Source: Inia geoffrensis
Taxonomy: Eukaryota > Chordata > Mammalia > Artiodactyla > Iniidae
Reading direction: 5' to 3'
DNA: 64,000 nt
Assembly (NCBI GenBank): GCA_036417435.1
Contig: CM070901.1
Location: 53,351,001-53,415,000 of the forward strand
Shown piece by piece: positions 10,096-21,760 of this stretch (position 1 is its first letter; every line of letters starts with the position of its first letter). The notes below the pieces were generated by a model. The model was not told the DNA's origin. It did no database searches and worked only from the letters and a program-made list of their open reading frames with translations. The position numbers were made by a program, and so were the translations under genes.

Positions 10096-12295
10096 CTGTA
10101 CTAGTTACCTGCCTAATACTTCCCCTGAATGGAGACAGTGGTGACAGGAAGGCTTTCTAGACATTGAATTACTATGAAGAGAAAGAGAAAGTGCTTCTTC
10201 CTGAGGGTTGTAGATTCTCTGTTGGTTTTTGATTAGGTGTAACACTGATAATCTTTCACGGAAGATGGCTTAATTGAGGCTCATCTACACTTCAGAAAAG
10301 GAAATGTAGATATCTTCATACAGTTGTTTTTATCCTTGTGATTCTGTCTTTGGGCTTTACACCCTATGTTAAAACATTCACATTATGTACTGACAGCATC
10401 TGATCCTGTAGAACTGGTTTATAGACATTCTAATTGTTGAATTTCTTGTTATATGCATGTATAATGCACTCACTATTACTCTTTGCTTTTTGTTGTATGC
10501 TGAATTCAAGGATTTCATATTAGGGGAGTAAATACATTTTAAAAAAACCTCCAACCAGCTGATTTCCTTCCAGCCTTCAATATTATCTGGGCACAAGGTG
10601 AACCTAATGCTTTCTATCCAAAAATCTGTTACAAAGGAGCTATCCTGGATGGGCCTCTCCAGGCCTCTCCAGGCCTCTCCAGGCAGACTGTGATGGAAAA
10701 TTCTGTGCTGGGTTTCAGAGGTCACACAAAGAAATGCATATGTGTCAACCCTGGAAAAGTATCATCTGCATTCCAGCAGCAAACTGTTTTGAAAATGTCA
10801 TCCCTCAGAGAGTTCATGCCAGAGCCAATTAAAGTCATGGTAATAAAGAGTGGAAAGATGACACAAGTGGCCAGAAAAAAATCATGAAGTGATAGAACTG
10901 AAAGAGTTATTAGACATGATCTAGTCTAACTCCTTCATTTTTGATTGTGGAAACTGAGACTCAAAGAGCTAAAAAGCAATGAGTTTGTGGCACTAACAAG
11001 ATTCCAGATCTCCTGAATCCAGGTCTAGTTCTCTTCCTATCACACATTATCACTTCATGGGATCCCAAAGTTGTATATAGCAATGCATTCTGGCTGAGAT
11101 TCAGATATGCTAGCATGTGGAACTAGGCGCCCTCCTGTCCAGAGGTCATCTGTGTGCACCAGGCTATTAAGGGTAACTGTCACGGAATGTTTGTGGACAC
11201 TTAGATAAGAATCTAGCTGCATCCTTTTACTGGTATGGGCCTAGGACCCCCATGGGAAAGAACTTGAACTGTGTTCATAATTGAGGTCTAGACAAATACA
11301 GACATTTCTGATAGATTAGGGAGGTCCCAAGGGAAGCTATGCTCCAAACAGCAACAAGCAGGCCACTGAAGGAGAAGTTACCATAAGTAGGGAGGAGTCT
11401 CAGGAGGGAGAGACTTAGTATCAGGGCCTGAGGGTAGAAAAGGGAACTGTTATTCTGGGTACAATGTAAGGCTATTCTTAAAACACTCTCCATCTAACCC
11501 TAACCAGCCCCCTGGGATGTCTATATATCCAAGGCAGAAGAGAAGTACATGAAAACAAATATACAAAGGAAATCAATCACTCAAAGGCGTCTGCATTTCT
11601 GACAAGAAAATGACCTCCACAGAGGGCTGGATGATGAAAATAAAAGCTTTTACCACTAGGAAAAGACCCCCATAAAGGAGAAAGACACAAGAAGGGGAAC
11701 AGGTTTCCTCACAAGTGAAAGATTCAGAGAACAAATATGGGCAAAGATGGAGATAAGCTTCAATCAGACAGCAGTGAAAAGAACAGACATATCGAGGGAA
11801 GTAGAGGTTGAGAACAGGTTATCAACAGTGTCTAGCATAGCTAGCATGGCAGAGCCAAACCAGTAGCATCAAGGTGACTAGTGGCACAGCTATAGGCAGT
11901 GATGAGACATGCCCAAAAGTACAGGGGTTAAGAGAGGTGCAGCAGCAGGACCCTGTGAATATCAGTGGCAAGGTTGACCTGTGAAGGCAGCAATATATTT
12001 TAACCAAGTCATAGCCTAGATCAGGGAAGCACAGTAACTGGAATAGATAAACTACTGAATTGTAGGCTCTTTTCTCACTGCCATATTCCGTACACTTAGC
12101 ACTTGCTTGATACCTAAATTAAGACAACAAGTATTCACGTTGCAGTTTGGGTTCTCTAGGATGAAGAAGACTTCTGAGGCAGCAAGTCATATGCAGGACC
12201 TTTGCTGTGGAGTCCTCTTGGGGCTGTACCTATGGGAACAGATGAAAGCAACACTGAACAGATGGAAAAATTGGTTTGTGGTGGGTCACAACAAA
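10096..12295. other. Mostly unassigned sequence
   Basis: Includes a short tandem repeat at 10652-10684 (listed separately) and MIR/L3-like text at 10905-11050 (GAAACTGAGACTCAAAGAG... CCAGATCTCCTGAATCCAGG). Everything else is unremarkable and non-coding by eye. Confidence 0.45.
10652..10684. repeat. Tandem repeat, 10-bp unit GGCCTCTCCA, about 3.3 copies
   Basis: Perfect head-to-tail units of GGCCTCTCCA directly visible. Short and probably a replication-slippage product. Confidence 0.9.
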
Positions 12296-12310
12296 ATCCT
12301 CAGCTGATCC

Positions 12311-12457
12311 TGGGACCTCCCTGGTGGTCCAGTGGTTAAGACTCCATGCTCCCAATGCAGGGGGCACGGCTTCAATCCCTGGTCGGGGAACTAAGATCCC
12401 ACATGCCAGCACAGCGTGACATAAATGAATAAATAAATAAATAGGCTTTAAAAAAAC
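12311..12457 (+). mobile_element. CHR-family SINE, short form
   Basis: Head GGGACCTCCCTGGTGGTCCAG, B-box-like GGCTTCAATCCC, tail with AATA repeats then an A run. A perfect 15-bp TSD ATCCTCAGCTGATCC occurs at 12296-12310 and 12458-12472. Same short architecture as the copy at 2110. Confidence 0.94.
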
Positions 12458-12472
12458 ATCCTCAGCTGATCC

Positions 12473-13930
12473 CATGGGGAGATTTGGACCTGGGATGGCT
12501 CTACAGAGTGATCACAAATTGGGGCAAATGGTGGGCCTTTATACCTCTGTATCAACCATGTGGGTTGCCTCCAGGAAGGAAGCATCACCTTGGGTGAGGA
12601 GACATTCATCAGAGGACAGTCTCTGGTGAGGGACTCCACTACAAGCCATAAGTTTCCAACTCTCAACAGCCTGAGGAATGAGTGTTTCAGTCCTCAAGGA
12701 AGGACCTGGGCAGCATACCACACATGCACCACAATTTGTTTACATAAATGAAGGGCACAGCCTAAATTATATGAGAGACCACACCATCTTTCTGAGGATT
12801 CCTAAAGCCATAGGAAATATGAGATCCAACCACTTGACAGATGGGTATTATTGATCACCAGATTTAAGGACAAACTGTTTAAATAATATCAACCAGATTC
12901 TGTAAATGAATGGGGACTTAAAGCATCCAGGCTCCATTAAGACTCTGAAAGGTTAACGGAGTCATTTAGTCCAACCTTCTACCTCTAGAGACTAGATGTC
13001 TGAGTACCAAGGGAGCCCAACTGCTGGTTTCCTTACATCACTCAATGAAAAACAAATATGTATGGATTCATGGGCCTAGTACTCAGAACATGGGCCTGCT
13101 CTCCACCTCAGAACTCTGTCTGATGATGGAACTTTTAACCAAACAGAGATCCAAATATCAGCTTCTTAATGGCCTGGAAAGCATTCAGTGATCCTCAAAG
13201 CAGGTGTCCTAATAACTGTGCTGGAGAATACAGTTTATACCAGATGCTAAATGGGGCCCCTATTTTCTGTCTTCAATATGTACCTTTGCACCTACACATT
13301 TGTGCCATGGGGTCCCACAGAGCAGACCCTGGAGACCCACACCCATCTGGATAAATAGCCTGCATGTCTGACTCATACAGTAATCACCAGCCTCTTTAAA
13401 AAAGCTTTATATGATGACCTGCCCCTAGCAAAGCATGGCCTCAAAAATACCCCAGACTCTAACAACAGGCTAGTCTCTCCCATGAGGAGAAGTGAGCAAG
13501 TTGAGAGAAAGGGGATAGGAGCATTGGTAGAAATGTCCCTCTTTGTGCTAACATGGGTCGTAGAATGGGAGGCATGAACATTCTTCCCCAAATCCCAGGA
13601 CAGTTGCTTGTCAAGACTCTCTTTGATCATCTCCAGGATAAGAGGTGCACTGTTCAATAGGAAACCTATTCTGTTACTGAAACCCCTATTGTTAGAAAGT
13701 TCTTCACTGTTCTGACTTGAAAACTGATCCCATTTAATTTCTACTCCTCGCTTGTGCTAATTCTGCCCTCTACAACAACCAGAGCTATCTGTGTTCCCTA
13801 TACTATTGATACATGGCAGACTATCAAACAGACTCTGATTCTCCTTCCCATATGCTTCCTAAGCACATTAGACAAAACTCCACAACAATGTTTATACAAT
13901 TAGGTTGCTAATATGTGTGATCCTAAAAAA
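12473..13930. other. No recognisable gene or repeat
   Basis: About 1.45 kb. The overlapping short open frames on both strands show no recognisable domains and no codon-level signal by eye. Text at 12950-12990 (GTTAACGGAGTCATTTAGTCCAACC) is reminiscent of the L3/CR1 tail family but too short to assign. Confidence 0.45.
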
Positions 13931-13934
13931 TGTA

Positions 13935-14045
13935 GCTTTCCAGACCTCACCCCATAGGCTGATTCAGTAGATCTGATGTGACGCCTAGCATGCTACACTG
14001 TTTGACAGATACCCAGGTTGTCCAATGATCCTGCTTTTAGAAACA
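13935..14045 (+). repeat. MER5-like hAT remnant
   Basis: Text of the type CCAGACCTCACCCCATAGGCTGATTCAGTAGATCTGATG followed by TGACAGATACCCAGGTTG resembles the MER5 family of nonautonomous hAT elements. Termini are not preserved. A direct duplication, AGAAACACAGCATT, follows at about 14039-14066. Confidence 0.4.
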
Positions 14046-14069
14046 CAGCATTAGAAACACAGCATTAGA

Positions 14070-14170
14070 CTATGCAGTTCTTAAGAGCAGAGATCTTATC
14101 ATATTTACCTCTGTATCCCTGGCACTTACTAGAGGGTTCTGAATAAAACTTTATTGAATGAATGATAAAT
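14070..14170 (+). repeat. L2 LINE 3' end remnant
   Basis: CAGTTCTTAAGAGCAGAGATC... CTCTGTATCCCTGGCACTTA... TTTATTGAATGAATGA is the L2 3' terminal pattern. Confidence 0.6.
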
Positions 14171-14344
14171 TGAACATTAAAAAGATGAACAATTTTAAAG
14201 ATAGCTATCACTAACAAATTATCTGTAAGTCTTTTCCTTTTCAGAATAAATATATCTAGTTTTCTTCACAATAGACTCTTCATAATCCTGTCACTCTCAT
14301 CTAAAGCGCTACAGTTGTCAATATTTTTGTTAAAATGTGGTGCT

Positions 14345-15143
14345 ACTGTTGGTGGGAACGTAAATTGATACAGCCACTATAGAGAACAGTATGGAGGTTT
14401 CTTAAAAAACTAAAAATAGAACTACCATATGACCCAGCAATCCACTACTGGGTATATACCCTGAGAAAACCATAATTCAAAAAGAGTCATGTATCCCAAT
14501 GTTCATTGAAGCACTATTTACAATAGCCAGAACATGGAAGCAACCTAAGTGTCCATCAACAGATGGATGGATAAAGAAGATGTGGCATATGTATACAATG
14601 GAATATTACCCAGCCATAAAAAGAAACGAAATTGAGTTATTTGTAGTGAGGTGGATGGACCTAGAGTGTGTCATACAGAGTGAAGTAAGTCAGAAAGAGA
14701 AAGACAAATACCATATGCTAACATATATATATAGAATCTTAAAAAAAAAATGGTTCTGAAGAACCTAGGGGCAGGACAGGAATAAAGATGCAGATGCAGA
14801 GAATGGACTTGAGGACACAGGGAGGGGGAAGGGTAAGCTGGGACAAAGTGAGGGAGTGGCATGGACATATATACTCTACCAAATGTAAAATAGATAGCTA
14901 GTGGAAAGCAGCTGCATAGCACAGGGAGATCAGCTCAGTGCTTTTTGTCCACCTAGAGGGGTGGGATAGGGAGGGTGGGAGGGAGGTTCAAAAGGGAGGG
15001 GATATGGAGATATATGTATACGTATAGCTGATTCACTTTGTGATACAGCAGAAACTACCACACCATTGTAAAGCAGTTATACTCCAATAAAGATGTTAAA
15101 TAAAATATAAAATAAAATAAAATAAAATAAAATAAAATAAAAT
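14345..15143 (+). mobile_element. L1, 5'-truncated insertion with exact TSD
   Basis: Carries the ORF2 C-terminal end (open frame 14499-14759) and a complete 3' UTR, ending in AATAAAG... and an (AAAAT)n tail at 15110-15143. A 14-bp TSD TAAAATGTGGTGCT lies at 14331-14344 and 15144-15157. The 3' UTR has a dense run of G triplets at 14958-14983 (GGGGTGGGATAGGG and onward), a G-quadruplex-type motif common in mammalian L1 3' UTRs. A clean example of target-primed reverse transcription. Confidence 0.95.
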
Positions 15144-15359
15144 AAAATGTGGTGCTGAAGTTCAGTTCATCTTCCACACGTGGTCCGTGCAGGGAATAAC
15201 CACCTCCCTTGATCAGAACACAAGAATGCTTCTAAGAGAGCATGAGATTGCAGTACATTCTTTTGGCAGCCAAATGACACTGTTGGCCTACATTGCACTT
15301 ACATTCTACTAAAACTACAAACCACCCCATCTTGAATAGAAGCAGTTGGTTTTTTAAAA

Positions 15360-15740
15360 TTAATTGTAGTATTTTTCTCCTACTTCTACTAAAGTTCATC
15401 TTATTACTTTCAGCTCATTGTTCCAGCCTGTCAAAAGCCTTTTGAATCTTGATTCTATCATCCAGTGTATTAGCTATTCCTCCCAGCTTTGTCATCTGAA
15501 AATTTAGTAAGAGGTTTTCTGTGCCTTCATCTCCAATTCAATTATTAAAATATTAAAAGTGACAGTGACAGAGCCAGAAACCTGAAGTATACCATTATAG
15601 ATTTCTCTTCAAATGACACAAATCTCTTAAACATTTTTGGAGTGTGGCTATTGTACCAACGATAAATCCACCTAACTATGCTTCATTCAGTCCTTACTTC
15701 TTCTTGACAACAAAGATATCATGAGAAGAACGTGATGTTC
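15360..15740 (+). repeat. CR1/L3-like ancient LINE remnant
   Basis: Text such as TTGTTCCAGCCTGTCAAAAGC, TTGATTCTATCATCCAGTG, TCCTCCCAGCTTTGTCATCTG and GATAAATCCACCTAACTATG follows in the order I associate with the CR1/L3 family. Assignment is from memory only. No open frame is preserved. Confidence 0.5.
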
Positions 15741-17358
15741 TACAAAGAACTCAGACTAGGAAACTTGAGTTTATTCCAAGCTTTTTCTGCCATAAACTTA
15801 CTGTGTGACATTAGGCAATATAGTCATTCTTTCTGGTCTTCCTTTTTCACTTACAAATGAGTAATTTGAACTAAGTGACCTCTGAGATCCCTACCCGCTC
15901 TCCAATTCCACAATTCCTCGTATCTTGGTGAAATATGATACTCTCAACACAAGTAAACCCTCAGAAAGTAAAAGAAGTTGCTTTGGTATGACTTGCTGCT
16001 AGTGCATTTCTACTGGCTCCCAGTGAAAATAGCATACTTTTCTAAGTTCCTAAAGCTATTTGTTTGCAGTCCTATCTCCTCTCAATGGCAAATGGAAGCC
16101 AAGAGACTCTGATATTGGGCTGAGGTTCAAGAATTCTGGGAGCTGGCATGGGGTTAGGGCACCACTTACCTGCCAAGTCTTGAACATGGGCATGGACAGA
16201 AACAGCATAGAAAATTGTGTGAGTCAACTTCAAAGTCTCCCATTTGTAACTTCTGATGTTTATCTTTTCCATTATAAAAGTTAAAATGTTTGCCTCCCTG
16301 AAGTGATTGGCAATGCTCTGCTTTGCCTTTTTTTTTTTTTCTCAAAGATCATTAGTAGCAGTTATATGCATACTTTTCCAGGTTCATGATTTACTTCCTC
16401 TTGGTCTAAAGATTTGAGTATATTTAAAGCAGTCAGATGCCCTTTTGCTTTCACTCACTCATTCATCTCAGTCTCTAATTCTTTATTCTATCTTTCAATT
16501 TGTTAATTGTTTTCTTTAAAAGAGAAGAATGAGGAAAATAAGAGTTAGGCAGGTCTGTATTATCCTCAACAAATGTTAACATTGCCTCACCTACTTTTAA
16601 ATAATGGAACAATCTTTCAATATATTTCTTGCTCCGAAATTCCATTTTTTTCAATCTTCATTTTACCCTTTTTTTTTTTAGTCCTTTGGGATATGATGAT
16701 CTTTCGTTTGGTGACTTGAAAATGTGCATGAGAAAAAGACTGGACCTTTGTAGACTCCAAGCCGAAAGGCAGAGGAGCCATTAGGCAGAAAGGAGGACTC
16801 TAAGTCAGAGCATTAAGACCAAGCAGCTGTTTGAGAAGGACATTTCCGAGTACTCAGAGAAGCACCCAGGAGACTAAACCACACAGAGGCTCTGAGCCGC
16901 AGATGGCAGACCAATAAAGAAATGTGGCTACCAGAAATTAAATCCACTTGTTCTCACAGAATAATAGGCATTTTAAAAGCAATTTAATCCTTTCTTCTGA
17001 AAAACAACCAGATTCATGTTTCATTTCATCTTTGCTCTGAGATTTGTTTTTAATTTATAAGGACAAATAAAATCAAATTATGCATTGTTTATTTAACAAA
17101 GTTATCAACATAAAATAAAAACCACAGGATGGTACAATCTAGTGTTATATCCCTGACTCTATATTACTCATATCTAAAGAAGGTCTACACAGAGTCTAGT
17201 CTACTTTCAACAAGCTCCATTAATAATCTATTGTAACTGTGCACAAAACAGCATAATTTCCAAGAGAAGTTCATTTTCTAAAGAGTTAGTCTAACCCCTT
17301 TTAAAGTTATTTTAGTAATGAACTGTCACGAAGATATTAACTATGTATAGCATAAAAT
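15741..17358. other. No recognisable gene
   Basis: Weak MIR-like text at 15760-15880. Pyrimidine runs at 16327-16341 and 16667-16681, the latter ending TTTTTAG, look like splice-acceptor tracts but are not followed by a supportable exon. Nothing else stands out. Confidence 0.4.
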
Positions 17359-17368
17359 TTGGATTTGG

Positions 17369-17583
17369 GGGGCTTCCCTGGTGGCGCAGTGGCTGAGAGT
17401 CCGCCTGCCGATACAGGCGATGCGGGTTCGTGCCCCAGTCTGAGAAGATCCCACATGCCACGGAGCAGCTGGGCCCGTGAGCCATGGCCGCTGAGCCTGC
17501 GCATCCGGAGCCTGTGCTCCGCAATGGGAGAGCCCACAACAGTGAGAGGCCCGCATACCGCAAAAAAAAAAAAAAAAAAAAAA
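17369..17583 (+). mobile_element. CHR-family SINE, central-deletion form
   Basis: GGGGCTTCCCTGGTGGCGCAG head with A-box match TGGCGCAGTGG, B box GGTTCGTGCCC, and a 22-base A tail. Flanking direct repeat TTGGATTTGG at 17359-17368 and 17584-17593. Confidence 0.94.
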
Positions 17584-17593
17584 TTGGATTTGG

Positions 17594-18175
17594 TAACCAA
17601 AAGATTAGCTAGCAATGAAACTATAAGAAGACACCAAAACTTAGAAAGATTTTCATTGTTTTTTCTTACTATCTTCTTCCTCTTGAAGCAGCATAATTGC
17701 AGTCATCTAAGGGAAATTCTAGGTGGTGTATTTTCCGATTCTGATCCCGGATGCCAGAGATTAGAGAGTTTCAGCCTGATACCAGATTTTTTTTACTTTT
17801 AAAGTGATTCCAAATTATTTTTATGGACCACATAGTTGTACAGAAAGTGGAGAGCTATAATATTTTATTCAAAGACCTCTAGATTTCAAATCTTTCCCTC
17901 AACTCAAGAGGAACAGTATAGTTAGTTTATACTGATTTTTCTTACACTGATACCAAGGTGGGATAAAGGACTTTGTTAATTAATTAATCAAAACACATGT
18001 GTTATACAAGTAACCTATAAAAGCAATTATACAAATAAAGGCCCAAGTTCATCATCTTAATAATAACCATAAAAAACTGGACTTCAAATAACTGATGTTC
18101 TCACAGAGTAGAAGAATTACTGTCTGACAAGAGGGATTTCCTTCTTCCAGACAACTATTTTAGACAATTGTGTTC
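17594..18175. other. No recognisable gene or repeat
   Basis: AT-rich sequence between the SINE and an old L1. Nothing identifiable. Confidence 0.45.
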
Positions 18176-19515
18176 AGTTGTTGGGACCCCCAAAAAGATG
18201 TGTCACTAACCTAGGAATAGAGGGGAACTTCCTCAATTTGATAAAGAATACCTGCAAAAAACTTACAGCTAACATCATACTTAATGGTGAGAAACTTGAA
18301 GCTTTCCCACTAAGATCAGGAACAAAGCAAGGATGTCCCCTTTCACCAGTGCCTTTCAACGTCATACTGGAGCCCTGGCTAATGCAATAAGACGAAGAAA
18401 AAAAATAAAAGGAACACATAAGGGAAGAAGAAAGAAAACTATCTTTGTTCACAGATGATATAAACATCTATGTAAAAAATCCAAAAGAATCAGCAAAAAA
18501 AAAAAAAACCCTCCTGGAACTAATAAATTATTATAACTTATATTATTATAAATTATTATATTATTATATATATTATTATAAATTATAATTATTTTAACAT
18601 ATAATTATTATAATTATTTTAACATATAATTATTATAACATATAGATTGCACTAAATGACGAGGAGGATGTAGAGCAACAACACGAACTCTCATACATTG
18701 CTGGGAGGAATGCTAAATGGTACAGCCACTTTGGAAGACAGCTTGGTCATTTGGTTGTTTTTTTATAAAACTAAAAATCTCTTATCATACAATCCAGCAA
18801 TCACACTCCTTGATATTTATCCAAAAGAACTGAAAACTCATGTCCACAAAAAAAAGAAAACAAAAAACCTGTACACAGATGTTTATAGCACTTTATTCAT
18901 AACTGCCAAAACTTGGAAGCAATCAAGATGTCCTTTGGTAGGTGAATGGATAAATAAACTGTGGTACATCCACACAAGACATTACTTAGTACTAAAAAAG
19001 AAATGGACTATCAAGCCATGAAAAGACATGGAAAAAATAGAAATGTATATTACTGAGAGAAGTCAATCTGAAAAGGCTACATGCTATAGGACTCTAACTT
19101 TATGACATTCTGGAAAAGGTGCAACTATGGAGACCATAAAAAGATCACTGGTTTCCAGGCATTAAGGGGAAGAAAGGGATGAATAAGTGGAGCACAAAGG
19201 ATTTTTAAGGCAATGAAACTATTCTGTATCACTGTAATGGTGGCTACATCATTATAAATTAGTCCAAATCCATATAATGTATTAACACCAAGGATGAACT
19301 CTAATGTAAACCATGGACTTTAGGCGATAAAGATGTGTCAACATAGGTTCATCAGTTGTAACAAATGTGTCACTCTGGTCGGGGATGTTGATAAAAGGGG
19401 AGGCTATGTGTATGTGGGGGCAGGGTGTATATGGGAAATGTCTGTATCTGTTCAATTTTGCTATGAACTCAAAACTACCCTAAAAAATAAAGTCTATTTT
19501 AAAAATAAGTAAATA
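18176..19515 (+). mobile_element. Old L1 (L1M type) ORF2 and 3' UTR fragment
   Basis: ORF2 reverse-transcriptase text is legible at 18230-18480, including QGCPLSPVPFN and a LFTDDINIY segment where the catalytic box normally reads F/Y-A-D-D. After an AT-rich insertion or expansion (18520-18650), the ORF2 C-terminus (18690-19020) and a 3' UTR ending CCTAAAAAATAAAGTCTATT follow. That ending is typical of L1MB-like elements. Several frameshifts and stops; a fossil. Confidence 0.75.
18520..18650. repeat. AT-rich low-complexity tract (TATTATAAT units)
   Basis: Almost pure A/T with repeated ATTATTATA and a visible near-duplicate AATTATTTTAACATATAATTATTAT. It interrupts the L1 ORF2 text. Confidence 0.85.
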
Positions 19516-19523
19516 AATAAAAT

Positions 19524-19530
<7 letters not shown>

Positions 19531-19564
<34 letters not shown>
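19531..19564. repeat. (GT)n microsatellite
   Basis: About 17 perfect GT dinucleotides directly after an L1 A-rich tail and ATATAT, a common birthplace for microsatellites. Confidence 0.97.
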
Positions 19565-19567
<3 letters not shown>

Positions 19568-19582
19568 AATTTCCACATTCTA

Positions 19583-19993
19583 AACTATGGAACTTGTGAA
19601 TGTAAATTTATTTGGGAAAAGGATCTTTGCAAATATAATTAAATTAATGATCTCAAGCAGAGATCATCCTAGATTATCCAAATGGGCCCTAAATGCAATG
19701 ACAGGTGTCCTTATAATAGACAGAAGAGGAGAAGACACAGACACAGAGGAAAAGGCCAAGAGAGAGGCAGAGATTGGAGTTATGCAGCCACAAGCCAAGG
19801 AACGTCTGGAGTCATCAGAAACTGGAAGAGGCAAGGAATGATTCTTCCCTAGAGCTTCAGAAGGGGCACAACCTTCCCAACATCTGGATTTCAGACATCT
19901 AGCCTGCATAAATGTAAGATAATAAATTTCTATTTTTTTAAACCACTAAGTTTGTGATAATTTTTTGCAGTAGCCACATGACGAAAATATACC
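19583..19993 (+). mobile_element. LTR of MaLR/ERVL type (solo, 5' end missing)
   Basis: Reads GGAACTTGTGAATG, GATCTTTGCAAATATAATTAA, GATCATCCTAGATTATCC, GGTGTCCTTATAATAGACAGA, CAGCCACAAGCCAAGGAA, GGATTTCAGACATCTAGCCTG and AATAAATTTCTATTTTTTTAAACCACTAAG (the polyadenylation region), the order found in MaLR-type LTRs. The 5' part is lost next to the GT repeat. A related LTR lies in inverted orientation at 20045-20368. Confidence 0.65.
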
Positions 19994-20044
19994 AGTCTAG
20001 TAGAATAATTTGGATTCGGCAAGTTTCAAAGACTCAAGTCTTCC

Positions 20045-20368
20045 TTTCCTTTCTGCCTGGGACAATCCCCTCTCTCCATCATCAAAGCCAGCAGTCAAGT
20101 CTTTCTTATATCACATCGCTCTAAAACTTTGCTTCCAGTAACATTTTCTTCTCTGGCTCTTCTACCTCCTTCTTTCACTTATAAGTACCTTTATGATTAC
20201 ACTGGGCCCACCCAGATAATAAAGTATAACCAACCTCCCTATCTCAGTATCTTTAACTTCATTACATCTGTAAAGCACCTTTTACCAAGTAAGGTAACAG
20301 ATTCACAGGTTCCAGGGATTAGGATGGAGATACCTTGAAGGGAGGTGAATATTATTCTGCCTAATACA
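20045..20368 (-). mobile_element. LTR of the same MaLR/ERVL type, inverted
   Basis: Antisense text TTTATGATTACACTGGGCCCACCCAGATAAT, CATTACATCTGTAAAGC, GGTAACAGATTCACAGGTTCC and TATTATTCTGCCTAATACA matches the reverse complement of the same LTR type as 19583-19993. The minus-strand 5' terminus TGTATTAGGCAG is at 20368. Its 3' part is missing or too diverged to see. Confidence 0.6.
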
Positions 20369-20443
20369 CGTAGCTAAAAATGTGCCCATGGATATATTCA
20401 CCACAAAACTAGATGACAGGAATTACCACAAGCCACAAAATAA

Positions 20444-20450
<7 letters not shown>

Positions 20451-20494
<44 letters not shown>
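20451..20494. repeat. (GA)n microsatellite
   Basis: Twenty-two uninterrupted GA units. Confidence 0.97.
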
Positions 20495-20496
<2 letters not shown>

Positions 20497-21380
20497 CCAC
20501 AACAACTACAAAGCCTGCATGGCATCAGTATCTACACAGAGGAAAATAGCAGGGTGTCTTGAGCTCCTGAGAATGTGAGAACTCCAAAATCCCCAATAGA
20601 CACTCACTGGAAAGGGCAATGGGCCAATTTAAGGTCAGTAGCTGAACTGGGAGAGGTTCAATGTTCAGGGTGAGTACAGGAATACACGGTAAAGTATGAA
20701 GAACGTAGATCAGTCTAAGCTATGTGAAATCTTGAAATTAACAAAATAAATATGTATCCAGGACAAATCCCAATAGTAAGGAGAAATTCCTAAGTCTATT
20801 CAAATACAGCATGACAGAGAAACAGTAGCAAAAGGGGAACGGGGGTAGGGGAAAACAATCTCAGAAAGTATAAGTCTATTTATCAATCACTTTGTGAAAA
20901 CAACAGAAGATGAAGCTCTTGAATCACGAAATTTGAAAAGTTATCTTGGCCCATTCCACCATCTTCAGGAAACACATAAAAATTCATTTTGCTTAAAATG
21001 AGACCCAAACAAGGATCATGATCAAAACCCATTTTTATAAAGAAATAAAGAGGAGAATAACATCCTTTTAGACAACAAAAGCACTCCAAAAGGTTATGTG
21101 TACAAAACAGATCAAAACTGTAACCTAATATTTCAAAATGAGCTAAAAATCAATTAAGAAAATGAAGGAAGTGTTGAAAGAACACATATATCATAACTAG
21201 AATCCTTAGAAAAGAGAATACAGAACTCTGAAAAGAATATAAATAAAATAATATATAATCTCAGTAATTATGACTAAATTAGAAGGGACAAATGAATAGA
21301 TAAATAAAATAGATAATGCATTAAGATAAACAGAAATTTAAAAGAATGAAATTTTTAAACTAAAATATGAAGAGTTTAGA
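20495..21380. other. Unassigned, possibly old L1-flanking sequence
   Basis: A-rich plus-strand text from about 21120 on (AAAATGAAGGAAGTGTTGAAAG, AATAAATAAAATAG) has L1 base composition but no definite landmark. The first half shows nothing I can name. Confidence 0.35.
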
Positions 21381-21700
21381 ATCTCCAATACCAGCCTAGA
21401 TGGAATAAGAGGCCAAATTTACCATCTCATATGAACAAGTAAAAAAAAAAAGGCAAAATATATAAAACAATGGTTATCAAGACATCAGACATCTAGCAGT
21501 GAAGGGCACCAATCTCTGAAAAAGAGGGAACAAATAGTAGCCCTACTATTGTCCCAGTGTACTGCCCAAAGACAGTATCCAGGCCACAGGGCATGTGGGG
21601 AACACTCAGGAAGATCTCAGAGTCCTCATGGAGTTGGGTAGTGGTGGAAATCTAGGGAGGTCAAGGCAGCCGGAGTTCACAGGGCGGAATACTAGACAGG

Positions 21701-21706
21701 AGAGGG

Positions 21707-21760
<54 letters not shown>
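21701..21760. repeat. (GA)n microsatellite, imperfect
   Basis: About 28 GA units broken by GGGGGG at the start and one AAA interruption near 21743. Confidence 0.95.

Noticed and set aside
16667..16681. Splice-acceptor-like pyrimidine tract ending in AG; also 62318-62336 and 62911-62926
   Set aside because: No open frame with protein resemblance and no matching donor could be supported. Poly-T runs are common in this sequence.
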